Part shown: piece by piece, positions 20,831 through 30,959 of the stretch
Position numbering within the stretch: the stretch's first letter is position 1
How the letters are laid out: each line of letters opens with the position of its first letter
DNA from: Codonopsis lanceolata
Lineage: Eukaryota > Streptophyta > Magnoliopsida > Asterales > Campanulaceae
Reading direction: 5' to 3'
Assembly: GCA_013146195.2 (NCBI GenBank)
Contig: CM028378.1
Coordinates: 80,472,295 to 80,536,294 of the forward strand
Length of the DNA stretch: 64,000 bases
Notes under the pieces: model-generated
What the model saw: only the letters and a program-made list of their open reading frames with translations
What the model was told of the DNA's origin: nothing
Databases searched by the model: none
Program-made: the position numbers and the translations under genes

Positions 20831-20930
20831 NNNNNNNNNNNNNNNNNNNNNNNNNNNNNNNNNNNNNNNNNNNNNNNNNNNNNNNNNNNNNNNNNNNNNN
20901 NNNNNNNNNNNNNNNNNNNNNNNNNNNNNN
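20831..20930. other. Assembly gap (100 N)
   Basis: Exactly 100 unknown bases, probably a scaffold gap of unknown true size. The two flanks belong to different transposons (CACTA left, copia gag right). Confidence 1.
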
Positions 20931-22283
20931 TGTTAAGACTACCTCCATGAAAGAATCCAAAAACTTGCATGAAATGACTCTTCGTAGTCTTTATGCAAGT
21001 TTGAAGGTTTACGAGCTCGAAGTCAGTCAAGCTCAAGAGCAGGACAAGCAATTTAAAACCTTGTCCTTACCAGCCTTGGTACAATAAGTAACTCCCAATT
21101 TATGACAAACCCTCTACTTCCTCCAGTGAAAATCATTTTCTTTCAAAAGAATAATTTTCCATGTTTGTAAAACGCTTTAAAATTTTTGCAAAATATGGAA
21201 GGAAGGACACACATCAATAGCCTTTTAGAAAATCTGCTGAAGGCCCATCTAATAATGAGCTTGTGTGTTATAACTGTAGAAAACCTAGTCAATTCGCCTC
21301 TAAATGTCCGAAGCCAAAATTTGAAACATACCGAAAGCCTCCTTACAAAAAATTTCAAAAACAGAAAGGTAGAAAATTTGGTGAAGACGATGAAGAGGCG
21401 AGTTGCTACATGGTTTGAGACGGATTCAGAAGAGGATGAGGACAATTGTGAGCAAGACAATATATGCTTAATAGCTCATGAATCAAGTCACACCTATGAC
21501 TCTGACCATGAAGTCGAAATCTCACCTAGTCCATTCATAAAAGGTGAGATCAACTGTGAAAGTTTCAGTAAGGAAGAACTACTCAAGGATAATCAAGATA
21601 TGCTTGAGAAGTTCAATTCCTTCGAAGTAGCCTATGTAAAACTCGCAAAGAACTATGAAAAACTTGTTACTGAGAAATCTCTGCTGGCAGCTGAGATTCA
21701 AACTCTCAATAGCTATCAACAAGAGAGTATCAAGCTTAAAGGAGAAACGAATTCCTTTGTGACAAAGTTGATTACTTAGTTGAGCACATCAAAGGGCTAA
21801 ACCTGGATAAAATTACCTTGCAAAAGACAATTGACTCCTGGAACAGCTCCAAGGAAACCTTTGAAGGAATCCTCTCTAGCCAAAAGCCAAGTGGAGACAA
21901 ATCAGGCTTAGGCTATAATGATGAACCCAGCATTGCATGCTCTTCTGTCACAGAGAAAGGTGGATCCTCAAAGACTGGTGATGATGCTTCCTTCTCTAAA
22001 CAGATATTCGGCAACAAGGGTAAAAATGGACTTGGGTATACAAGTGTACCATATGTTTACACCAAGGTTCACAAAGGGAAGGCCAAAAAGACTACTTCTA
22101 ATGAGAAACTTGTTAAAGGAACGACAGATAAATCAAAGTCCGCCGACAGCAACTCTGCTGGTGGTAAACCAACGAAATCTCTGCTGGTACCTATCAAATT
22201 TGTCTATGAAATGGCGAAGGCACCCAAGCTGGTTGACAATAAACTTAAAGGAATTATGCTGAATCCTCCTAAATCAGTTAACA
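20931..22283 (+). pseudogene. SIRE-like copia gag, first part
   Basis: After the gap the frame reads MKESKNLHEMTLRSLYASLK, a conserved part of the long gag in SIRE-type copia elements. A zinc knuckle is visible near 21260-21310 as CYNCRKPSQFASKC. It keeps three Cys, but the usual His is Gln, and it is frameshifted from the following frame. The next region (21370-21780) is acidic and predicted coiled-coil (FETDSEEDEDNCEQ). The frame continues through 21818-22280 as a basic, low-complexity stretch. At 22283 it is interrupted by CACTA elements and resumes in frame at 30621. Several stops and shifts make it a relic. Confidence 0.8.
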
Positions 22284-22459
22284 CACTACAAGAAACACTA
22301 CAAGAAAATAGGGCAATTGCAACAAAATATTGCAACGTATTTGAATTTAGTTGTTGTGTTAAAAGTGTGCAATGTATTTGCGTAGGAAACCCATCTCAGC
22401 CGCGTCATTTTTCGGGGAAAAAAAAGGAGGGAAGAATGACGCTAATACTTTATTTCATT

Positions 22460-22680
22460 TACCCGGCAAAATAAAAATTTCCCAAATCCCTTTCCCCCTA
22501 AATTTGCCCCAAGTTTGTCGAATTCAATATACGCCATCTCCCTTTCTCTCTCTATCTCTCCCAAAAACACTGCCCTTTCTCCCTTGCCTTCGTCCACACA
22601 CATCCAAAATTGAGTATTGTCCATCTCCGTTTCTCTCGATTGTTGCTATGGCTGCTTGTGAATCTGTTCATTAAGTGCTT
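22460..22680 (+). repeat. Leader-like block shared with the CACTA at 42647
   Basis: About 200 bp match 42775-42960. Shared phrases include GCAAAATAAAA, TGCCCTTTCTCCCTTGCC, CACACATCCAAAATTGA and CGTCCATCTCC(C/G)TTTCTCTC. It looks like a CT-rich 5' UTR or promoter. Here it leads to a short ATG frame at 22648 (MAACESVH, then stop). In the other element it precedes the capping-protein exon. (CT)n runs follow at 22680-22720. Confidence 0.75.
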
Positions 22681-22720
22681 CTCTCTCTCTCTCATTCTCT
22701 CTCACTTTTTATCTCTCTCC

Positions 22721-24718
22721 ATCACTAATTTGTGCCCTAGTTTTTAACAGTTTACGATTTTCCCAAATTACAGAGGAATGATTTTCATGATTCCCAAACT
22801 ACAGAGGATATTTGCTTACATTTATTTGGGTTTATGGGTATGTTGCAGGGAGCTTGCTTGAGAAAAATTGCAGAAGCGAACCCGTAGAAGTAAGTTTAAG
22901 TCTTCACTTTTACTTTTTTCCTTTAAAACTACATTGTTTTCCCTTTGCACTTGTGATTGTTATTCACAAATAGACATGGTTAATTATACCCTTCTTTGAA
23001 TTTATGTCTTTCATAATTCTAGCCCTTTTTTGTTTATACCTGTTTCAATTTTCCATATTCTTATAATGAGGTCCCTGTAGTTCTTTCTATTTAAAGGTCC
23101 ATGTTTCATATTTTTTTTGGATACCCATGTTTGGCTTTTGAAAGAAGCCCTTTCTTTTACATGTGTGTTTCTTGGAATGGATTCGCTTCACTACTTTTGG
23201 TTTATGATGATTTGGTTCTTATGGCACCACTTAAATATAATCAATTAGTGATTTTGGTCTCACTGTGCATATAGATGAGTAATCACTCATGATTGTGAAC
23301 ATGTTGAAGTTACGTTGGTGTTTAAATACAAGTTGGGTTTCAAGGAACACGATACTCTATGGTTTGAATTTGAGCCACACTGCCCACTAATCAAGTGGCA
23401 CCCCTGATGGGTTTCTTTTAGGACTATTTTTGAATTAATATCAAAGATGCACTCGTGGCCGAGAAGTTCTTTCTCAGTCGTCCAGTACGATCATAAAATC
23501 TTTTCATTGTAACGGTCATGGCTTGGGCATAGACCATCTATTTTTTGATCTAACTTCTGCTCTTAATTCAAGTTTATAGTGAACTTGCTGACCGTTGTGG
23601 AGTGCCCTAGTTGGCAAAAAAATTGAACCAGGTAACGTTGAGCCTACCTGAGTTTTCTACGATTTTGCTTTTAGTACTTCTCTTTGGGCGACTATGAAAC
23701 ATATCATGTAAACATTGGCCGATTACGAACCATGCACAATACAATAGCACGGCGTCTTTTGTTTCCACATTTCGTCTAATTATTCATTGTCTTTAGTGAG
23801 CGATATTTTTTGCCTTTGGTCACTTTTATAACTTTATGTCATTTGGGGGATTTATGATCTCATGAATGGGAATATGATTTTTATTATGTAGAGACAAATC
23901 AAATGTAATTAGTATATTAGCAAATAATTAGTTACTTGGGTGTATTTTAGTCTGTTAGCTTATTAGGGTATCTTGGGCACTTGGGGATTATCTAGTGATA
24001 GTCATAGAAGAACTTAGGGTTCTAGTTACTACTTTAAGTATTGATATAACTTGTAAGAGTTCCTTATTTATCGAGTTGAATGTATTGAGAAACTTTGTGC
24101 TTTTGTGACCTTGAGGTATTGTAAAGTCCTTGCAAAGTGGCATGCGTGGACCGGGTACTACGTAAAGGTGGCACAATCCATACTTCCATTTCCTCCCGCT
24201 TTTCTTCTTCGTTCTGAGGTGTAAAATAAGATTCCCTTATCCCATCCTAGCATTTCTAGTAGTGTATGATAGTGTGTTGGTGCATCTTTTCGGACTGTAC
24301 AAGAGGCAGTCTGGGAAACCTTGTGCATTGAGTCATACAGACAATATCTGTAAGGTCAAGTTCTGGATAGATCTAAAGGTAATTTGGAACTTTCGGATTT
24401 CTTCCTCTTCACTTGGTCTAAATCTTTGAAGTAACATTTGTAATACTCGAGTTGTCGATGGATGAGTATTTCAGACTTTGAGAAGGGAAGATATTATAGA
24501 GTTGGTGGTCGTGAATATTTCTTCTATTTCTAGAAGTGTGGTACAAAACTTTGCTCTCCTTCCCCCCCCTCCTAGAGAGCATGAAATTGTTTATATATTG
24601 TTTCATTTTTTTTAAGGTAATCACTAATCAGTGCTTATATTAATATATACTCTTGCATTATTCTTGCACGAGTTGCTTATGCGACAAATGCCAAGTACAT
24701 TGATGCAATCGTTCTGTT
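22721..24718. other. CACTA interior without recognisable genes
   Basis: Intron-like, T-rich sequence with no convincing exon in either strand. Around 23880-24200 there is LTR-like or non-coding text. I see no paired terminal repeats. Confidence 0.45.
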
Positions 24719-26177
24719 TCAAGAAGCTAGAGTAGTTGCTTCACAACCATTAGTAACACAAGCCAAGACATCTCTGTAGTCCCTTGAGATTGTAAAGGAA
24801 TCGTATACCTTCCCATCACGGCTCTTCTTGTACTCGAATAGAAGGGATGAGTGGTTGAATGCAGTCAGCTTGACAAATCCAAAGTCATAATCTTTATAAA
24901 TACTCCATTTAGTATTGACTTCACTAAATTCTGACAGATGACTACCACCTCCACCAACGACAACGTGAATTGTTCCATTAACCGTGCCAGAATAATGAGA
25001 TATTTCTGGGTTCACGCATTGATTCTGGTAAATAGGGCAAGTCCTTTCATATATATAGTTATGGACGTGTCCATAAAATGCAATGTCGACCTTGTATCTC
25101 TGCCAGAGCTTATGCAAGCTTTCTCTTCCCATTGGCTCTTCAAATGAGCCTTCCAGGCCATACCATTTGTCAGAAGAGTATCCAAGAACACGATGAGCAG
25201 CAAAGATCAACCAGGGTTGTTTTTGCCTGTCTGCTAATGCAAAGCATTTCTCAATGAACTTGTACTGTTCAGAACCTTCCCTCCAGTCATGCTCAGTGTC
25301 AGCTATGCAAAATTTAAACATGCCATAATCTGTTGAATACAAATACTTGGCTCTGTTCTCTGCAGGAACATAGAACATGGTCTCAGCTAACACACCACAT
25401 TCCCCACCTGAATCTTTAGTGTTATAAAAGGATCCAGTCCCAGGCCAATCACGTTCATGATTACCACTTGCAACCATATATGGCATTGTTGATGCAATGG
25501 GTTCCACCTGTGATGTGAACTGGTGCCACTGTGAGATGTATCCATTTGCATACATTAAATCTCCTATATGGAAAACTATGTCGATGTTCTTTAGGTCCTT
25601 GATGAGCTGGTCGGTAGTATTAAGTGAGCCAGGCTGATAATTACTATATTCATTTGAACCATCACGCTCTGCCTTCCCCATATCGCCAAATATTACAACA
25701 CGCTGTAATGAGTCCTGTCCTGGAAATGGGGATGATTTAAATGAATATCTCTTGCTCCAGATATAGGATGCATCAGTTAACATATGGCCCATCTTGTAAG
25801 TGTACATGGTGTTTGGCCACAGATCCTTTAAAAAACTTGTGTGTATGAAACCAGGATCACGCCAGCCAACAGTCCTTGCAGGTGAGCCATACATGCTGTT
25901 TCGGTGAAATGTCAATGTTCCTGCAGAAGAGTGCATTTGAGGTTATAGCCACTTGTCCTTCAAACCCCACTCGACAAAAAGGAATGGCTTCATTGATGTT
26001 ATAGCCACTTGTCCAGGTTACTGTCATTTCATTCCAAGATTTTCCCTGAGCAAGGCGTGGATAGAGAGGTGCTTTAGGATTAGCAAATGACACATAATTC
26101 GAAAATGCCACCAATTTTGGATTTGACAGCCCCCTAGAAAATAACGCAAAGGAAATGTCAGCTCGCTGATTGATTAT
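24719..26177 (-). pseudogene. Captured purple acid phosphatase gene (PAP27-like), broken
   Basis: The minus strand reads from an acceptor (26178-26180, CAG) through INQRADISFALFSRGLSNP, an N-terminal region, then MTVTWTSGYNINEA. The phosphatase domain contains all five metal-binding blocks: GDMG (near 25685), GDLMYANGY, GNHERDWPG, AAHR and GHVHNY. It ends naturally at the stop at 24719. The best family fit is the plant PAP24/27-like metallophosphoesterases (secreted, dinuclear Fe/Zn- or Fe/Mn-type). An extra T near 25976 shifts the frame (VEWG becomes CRVG), and an in-frame TAA follows near 25950. The N-terminal 150-200 residues with the signal peptide are missing. The 1.46 kb shown has no intron. 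It lies inside a CACTA element. Confidence 0.9.
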
Positions 26178-26654
26178 CTGTAACTTTAATGAAGCTTTGC
26201 ATGTCTTTGTTTCATTTTAATATGATATTTGTCTATGGAATTATTTGAAAAGTATACATTGCAATTTATCTATGGATTGTAAATTTTATTTTAACTCCAT
26301 CCAGTTTATGTTTATCTTAATATATGACTTGATGCAGGAAGTGACACCATTGAAACAAAAGTTAGATGAGTTTGACACTTTTTTGGCCAAGATGATCATA
26401 TAGTTTGCTGTCACTCTCCAGTTGTTGTTTTTGCCTTGGCATCATTCAATGTGCTTTGAAGCAATACTATACGACTTGCTGCTTCTAATTTACTACCTCT
26501 ACAAGAATCTCGTTTTCTTTGTAGTTTGTGCCAAATTTGTGTGCCAACGCACCTTTAATGTTTTTGTTTCCTTTCTATTTTTTGTGTTTTTTTTTCCTTC
26601 TTTAATTGATGATTCGTCAAAAGTGATTTTTTTGCTTTATTTTGTGGGTCACAG

Positions 26655-26860
26655 AATGCCCTTCTTGAGTTCAGTCGTGTGGTGAAAGCCAAGAAACAGG
26701 TGGTTCCATCTTACATTGGAGGCAATTGACGTTGGCAACTGTAAAGTTTATGAAGTTAGGGTGTGGGTGAAGCCCTGGATAAACATTACACAGTTGCTAG
26801 AATTCAAGGCCACCCATGATGCCTCTTCACTTGCTTGTCCAGACCTCGGTGCTGAAAGAG
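26655..26860 (+). pseudogene. Captured phytocystatin exon, frameshifted
   Basis: The exon has an ACAG acceptor and a GTACTA donor. It begins NALLEFSRVVKAKKQVV and, one frame over, continues FHLTLEAIDVGNCKVYEVRV, then WVKPWINITQLLEFK. This is the second half of plant cysteine-protease inhibitors: the helix-end AL.F.RVV.AK, the QVV of the QxVxG papain-binding loop and the PW second loop are visible. The G of QxVxG is lost where the frame breaks, and the LARFAV first half is missing. It is a defective fragment in the inner CACTA, on the opposite strand to the phosphatase. Confidence 0.85.
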
Positions 26861-27210
26861 GTACTATTATTCTTACATAGAATATGAGTTTATTTCATGC
26901 CTACTTTATGATGCTCAATGTTTTGTTGGCCTTACTTCCGAATTGCTAGTTAGGGGAGATGGGGGTTAGGGTGCATTGGCTGAAGATAAGGATGCCAAAA
27001 TTTATTCGTTGGACTAGGCAAGTGATATTAAACCATAAAGGGGTGTACAGACTACAGAGTGGTTATCCGTTTCACAAAATCACATGAAACTTCTTTGTGA
27101 AAGCAACCCAAACCCCCAAATGCATCCAATCCTCAAACTTTTCAAAGTTCTATAAAACTAGAAAGAGAAAAACTTTAAAGACTGTGCGTGTGTGTGTGAA
27201 ATCTGGAGTA
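26861..27210. other. Spacer between captured cystatin and DUF3511 pieces
   Basis: No coding region recognised. It includes the 5' leader of the DUF3511 copy (GTGTGTGTGTG near 27188). Confidence 0.4.
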
Positions 27211-27572
27211 ATGGAAGAATTCAGATCCAAGTCTTTTAATGATGGGAGGATGCAAATAGAGGCATACAGTGGGGACATAACCCAAAACCCTGCAAATCTG
27301 CAAGATTTGAGGTGCTATAGTGCATCCTATGCATCATCTTCTCAAACCCACATGGAAACCAGTGCCAAAGAAGTGAAATTCAAGAAAGAGAGCAAATCAA
27401 CAAATGGGTCAATGTCCAAAAGTTAGAGCTTTACTGAGCCTGAGTTGCAGAGGAAAAAGAGGGTTGCTAGCTATAAGGTTTACACTGTTGAAGGTAAAGT
27501 TAAAGGGCAATCAGGAAGAGCTTTAGGTGGATCAAAGATAGGTACACCCAAGTGGTGTATGGTGTAAGGTGA
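27211..27572 (+). pseudogene. Captured DUF3511 gene, intronless, with stop and frameshift
   Basis: It starts MEEFRSKSFNDGRMQIEAY and contains LQDLRCYSASYAS, hallmarks of the small basic plant DUF3511 proteins (about 110-120 aa, function unknown). After MSKS an in-frame TAG (27424) replaces the tryptophan expected in SKSWSF. The frame then continues EPELQRKKRVASYKVYTVEG. One base is missing near 27507; in the next frame the conserved end IRKSFRWIKDRYTQVVYG is readable up to the stop at 27570. It is nearly full-length, so this gene was captured whole and then decayed. Confidence 0.9.
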
Positions 27573-29141
27573 TCTTCATAAAAACCCTCATTTTGTTGAT
27601 CCTACTTTTATACTCCCATATAAAGTCTTGCTTTTTCTTGCTGTTTAGGTTGTCATGTCTAAGCTAGATGCTCTTTACAGTCTTATATAATGTTCAAACC
27701 CAGAATCTGGTGTAAGATTTGGGTTTTGAAGATGGAATCATAAATTGATCATGTAGTTGATTGTGTATTGACGAATATTATGTTTTTATATTTGGTTCAA
27801 GTATTTATGCTTCATTTATGGAAAAAAAAATATTAAACCATAAAGAACCTACAATTTAATTAAATAAATAATTTTGATAGATTTTTTAAAAATATTTACA
27901 TGAAATATTCTATATCACAGAAGAGGAAATATGTAGCTTACTCAAAAAACAGAGCAAACCTCAGGAACCTCACAAAGTAACCATGACCAGCCACTAACAG
28001 ACCTACAAGTTTATGATAGGAAACAAATGAGCTAAGTAAGTTTTTTGTGGTTTATTGTTTATTTATCAAAAAGTGGCTAGGGAGTCTAGTCATAATAAAC
28101 TAGAAACCGGACACCAAGTAAAAAGCCAGCCTATGGCTTCTTTTTTAAAGGTCTTCTATATGACTGAACTCTGAAGATGCAGCAATTGAAAAATCGCCCC
28201 CCATAGAGCATATGTCAAAAGGATCGGGTTGTACTTGGTTAAACTCAAGCATGATCCATTAGTTGTCCCTTCAAAAGGCAAGAGCGAGAGCATAATATAA
28301 TGGGAAGAAACTATTATATATCCCAGTGTATGGCACAGATGGCAGCTCATGCCGCAACATAAATAGGAGACTGCTCATTGAACTGGATTGGAATAGTCAT
28401 CAACAGACTCTGAAGATGCACCAAGTCATTTGGTTTTTTTATTTTTTGAAATCAACTATATTTTATGTGGTTAAAGTTAAACTCCATGAACATCTCCATT
28501 TGCTGGGGGGAAAATCCCCCGAAAGCCATTGCTGCCTATACCAAAGGAACCCCCACCCACCCCCACCCTCTAGGAATCTAAATGGCTTTCACATGATGTA
28601 TAGTAATATGTGCTTTGAAGCAATACTATTATTGATCTGAAATTAGTTTTTAATTCAGGTAGATAATGCAGGTTCTTAGCTTCCGCACTTCTCCAATTGA
28701 TCTAAAATTAGTTTATAATTCCATTGATTATTGCAGAATATCTTTGCAGGGATATATAGTGAAATGATACCAATTCACAACTTTCACTTACTACAAGTGT
28801 TGACCTTAATTGGAGCAGCACAATCAGCTGTTTTGGTAACAATTATAGAGCACAAGCAAGCTGATTTGACCATTGGTTTCAACATAAGGCAAGTAAGACA
28901 AATTAACACACTTTGGGTTTCTATCTGTTTGAACGTCTTCAACCAAATAGGATTCCAATTCTTTCACATCCTTCTTTTTTCTTTCTTTTTCTAGTGAGTT
29001 AGGTTGGTAATTATTCTATCTATTAAGTTTGGTTTATGAATTTGACTGTAGATTACGATTTTGTTTTTAGGGTTGCTTCGGATCTGCATAAAAATCTTGA
29101 GTAGCAGGTAGCGGCGCCGCGGTTATTCATCACATGGAAGT
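27573..29141. other. CACTA interior, no gene recognised
   Basis: A GCTTTGAAGCAATACTAT phrase at 28611 repeats one at 26455, so part of this region may be a local duplication. No supported coding region. Confidence 0.4.
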
Positions 29142-29339
29142 GTGAATGAAGATTTCACACAAGCCCAACAATTTAAAGATAAACTTTGTGAAAGAGTAGA
29201 ACAAGTGAGGGAAGATATTCAAAAACATATACAAGCTGACAATGCTACGGAAATGGAGAAAATCAAAGCTGATTTCAAGCTAATGCAAGAGGAAATTCGG
29301 CCACTTAGAGCCCAACAACCTCCACCAATGTCTGTGTAG
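29142..29339 (+). CDS. Short coiled-coil ORF near the CACTA right end
   Basis: The 65-codon frame opens MNEDFTQAQQFKDKLCERVE and continues with KIKADFKLMQEEIRPLRAQQ. The pattern of charged and leucine heptads suggests a coiled coil. It could be the last exon of the CACTA-encoded TNP2/accessory gene, whose C-terminus is often coiled coil, because it lies about 220 bp before the subterminal repeats on the strand toward the right end. I found no upstream transposase domain, so the assignment is an inference. Confidence 0.4.
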   Translation: MNEDFTQAQQFKDKLCERVEQVREDIQKHIQADNATEMEKIKADFKLMQEEIRPLRAQQPPPMSV

Positions 29340-29528
29340 TTTGACAGTTAGACAATACCTTTTGTTAATCACTTGGAGACTCTTAACATTCTCTACACTT
29401 TCATGTAATCAGACACATCGACAATGACTTTTGAATGAAATGCTTAAACTTGAGTTGTTTTAAATGTTTGATTTTAGATTTAATTTTTTTTTGTAAAATG
29501 TGAAATATGAAATGTTCAATCGTGCACG

Positions 29529-29992
29529 ATATATATATATATATATATATATAATGGAAAAGTTTGTTGCAAAAATGCAACGAAAAACTGCTGCAAAAAT
29601 GTAATAAAAATGCAACGAAAAGTCTCTGTTACAAGAATGCAACAAAAAATGCAACGATAAAAATTGCTGCACGAATGCAACAAAAAGTCTGTTGCAAGAA
29701 TGCAACGGAAAAAGTTTGTTGCAAGAATGCAACAGAAAAAAATAGTTGCTATTTGCAACAGACGTCAACAACCCTTAGAAACACATTTGCAACATAAAAA
29801 TTTGAAATTGCAACGCTTGATTTTCGTTGCAATATCATGCAACGGAATACATTCGGTTGCATAAAATTTGCAACGAGGGTTTTCCAAACGGAATTTGCAA
29901 CGAACTTTTTCCGTTTCAATCGTCTAATTGTAACGGAATTTCATTTTTTGCAACGGAATTTTCCGTTGTTGTTGCACTGTTTTCTTGTAGTG
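29529..29992. repeat. CACTA right end: (AT)n and subterminal TGCAACGAAA repeats
   Basis: An (AT)n run (29529-29552) precedes about 20 copies of ATGCAACGAAAAA or TTGCAACA in both orientations. The last is the palindrome-like CAACGGAATTTTCCGTTG. The terminal repeat ends at 29992. The array produces spurious Cys-rich reading frames on both strands, which should not be annotated as genes. Confidence 0.85.
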
Positions 29993-30384
29993 AAAAGAGA
30001 GTATTTGGATCGCTCATTTGCCGTCCCTAAAAGTCCATTTGCCATCCCTAATAGTATTTAGGACGGTCATAGGGACGGCAACATGGGGGCTTAAATAATA
30101 TGGGTGCTAAATTGTTGTCGTTCTAAATGTTTTGGCGCCAAGACTTTTGGTTCTAAATTATTGGTAGGAAAACAAAAAGGACGGATTGTTTCCGTCCTAA
30201 ATGTTTTGACGTCAAAACTTTTGGTGGGAAATTACTGAAAATAGTGACGGGTAATATTAAAAAAATTGGTGGGAAACTTATTAAGGTCGACTTCCACCGT
30301 CCCAAAAGATATACAAAAATCTTAATTATAAAACAATAATTTCTCATATTGATTTATGCATTCTATTAACGAAAGGGTGAACGT

Positions 30385-30421
<37 letters not shown>

Positions 30422-30620
30422 CAGGAAGTATATTGAAATTCAAGAACCCTGGAAACTTGCGTGAAATTTAAGTGGGAACAATTTGGGAATTTTTTATTTT
30501 TTCCGCCAAAAGTATTTGGGACTCCAATAATACTTTATGTCCCAAAAAATTAAGTATTAAGGTCCATTATTGCATGAGACCTAAATAGTGGGGTCCTAAA
30601 AACTGCTTTTTCTTGTAGTG

Positions 30621-30898
30621 ACAACAGACCACCCAAGGCTAAGTATGCTGGTAATAGATCAAGGAAGACTCAACAGAAACCACTTAAGCCTACTGTCAAC
30701 AAGCATGCTGAACCCAAGACTGCTATTAGAAAGTCGGAAAATCACAAGCACTCAACAGCAAAAGCTGATCACAATTATCCATGGAACTTTCATCTATGTC
30801 ATTCTTGCAATTGTTTAGGCCATCTGGCCCCAGAATGCCTGCTAAGGTTCACACCGAAATCTGAGAGACCTAGTTCTCTCAAGGTTAGGCATGTATAG
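30621..30898 (+). pseudogene. SIRE-like copia gag, second part
   Basis: It resumes in frame after the CACTA nest: NRPPKAKYAGNRSRKTQQK, then NYPWNFHLCHSCNCLGHLAP and SLKVRHV before TAG at 30896. The last part (CHSC...GHLAPEC) is a second Cys/His block, typical of the end of SIRE gag before protease. Confidence 0.8.
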
Positions 30899-30959
30899 GT
30901 CCCAAAAGGTTGCTAATCCTCAGGATCCAAAAGAAAATAAAGGGGACCTTGTTCCTTTG

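Larger units (their letters stand above)
22296..29992 (+). mobile_element. Inner CACTA transposon, 7.7 kb, TSD AAA, with three captured genes
   Basis: The left terminus is CACTACAAGAAAATAGGG (22296). The right, on the minus strand, is CACTACAAGAAAACAGTG, ending at 29992. The target duplication is AAA (22293-22295 and 29993-29995), placing the insertion 12 bp inside the left end of the outer CACTA. Subterminal motifs of the TGCAACGAAAA/TTGCAACA type fill 29560-29975 and 22310-22345. Cargo: purple acid phosphatase (minus), phytocystatin (plus) and DUF3511 (plus). A short CACTA-type ORF is at 29142. No full transposase was recognised, so mobility would need help from another element. Confidence 0.88.
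22284..30620. mobile_element. Outer CACTA element (interrupted by an inner one), TSD ACA
   Basis: Its own sequence is 22284-22295 plus 29993-30620, about 640 bp. The left terminus is CACTACAAGAAA. The right terminus, on the minus strand, is CACTACAAGAAAAAGCAG, ending at 30620. The flanking target duplication is ACA (22281-22283 and 30621-30623). Removing it restores the copia gag frame exactly (KSVN then NRPPKAKY). Internal text such as GGGACGGCAA and TTTAGGACGG matches the ends of the large CACTA at 42647-55199, so this is a short deletion derivative of that family. A (GA)n run is at 30388-30417. Confidence 0.88.

Noticed and set aside
24719..26177. Functional purple acid phosphatase gene
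   Set aside because: It has a frameshift near 25976, an in-frame stop near 25950, no N-terminus or signal peptide, and lies within a CACTA element.
29460..29864. Cys-rich reading frames on both strands near the CACTA right end
   Set aside because: They arise from the subterminal TGCAACGAAA repeats and have no start context or independent support.
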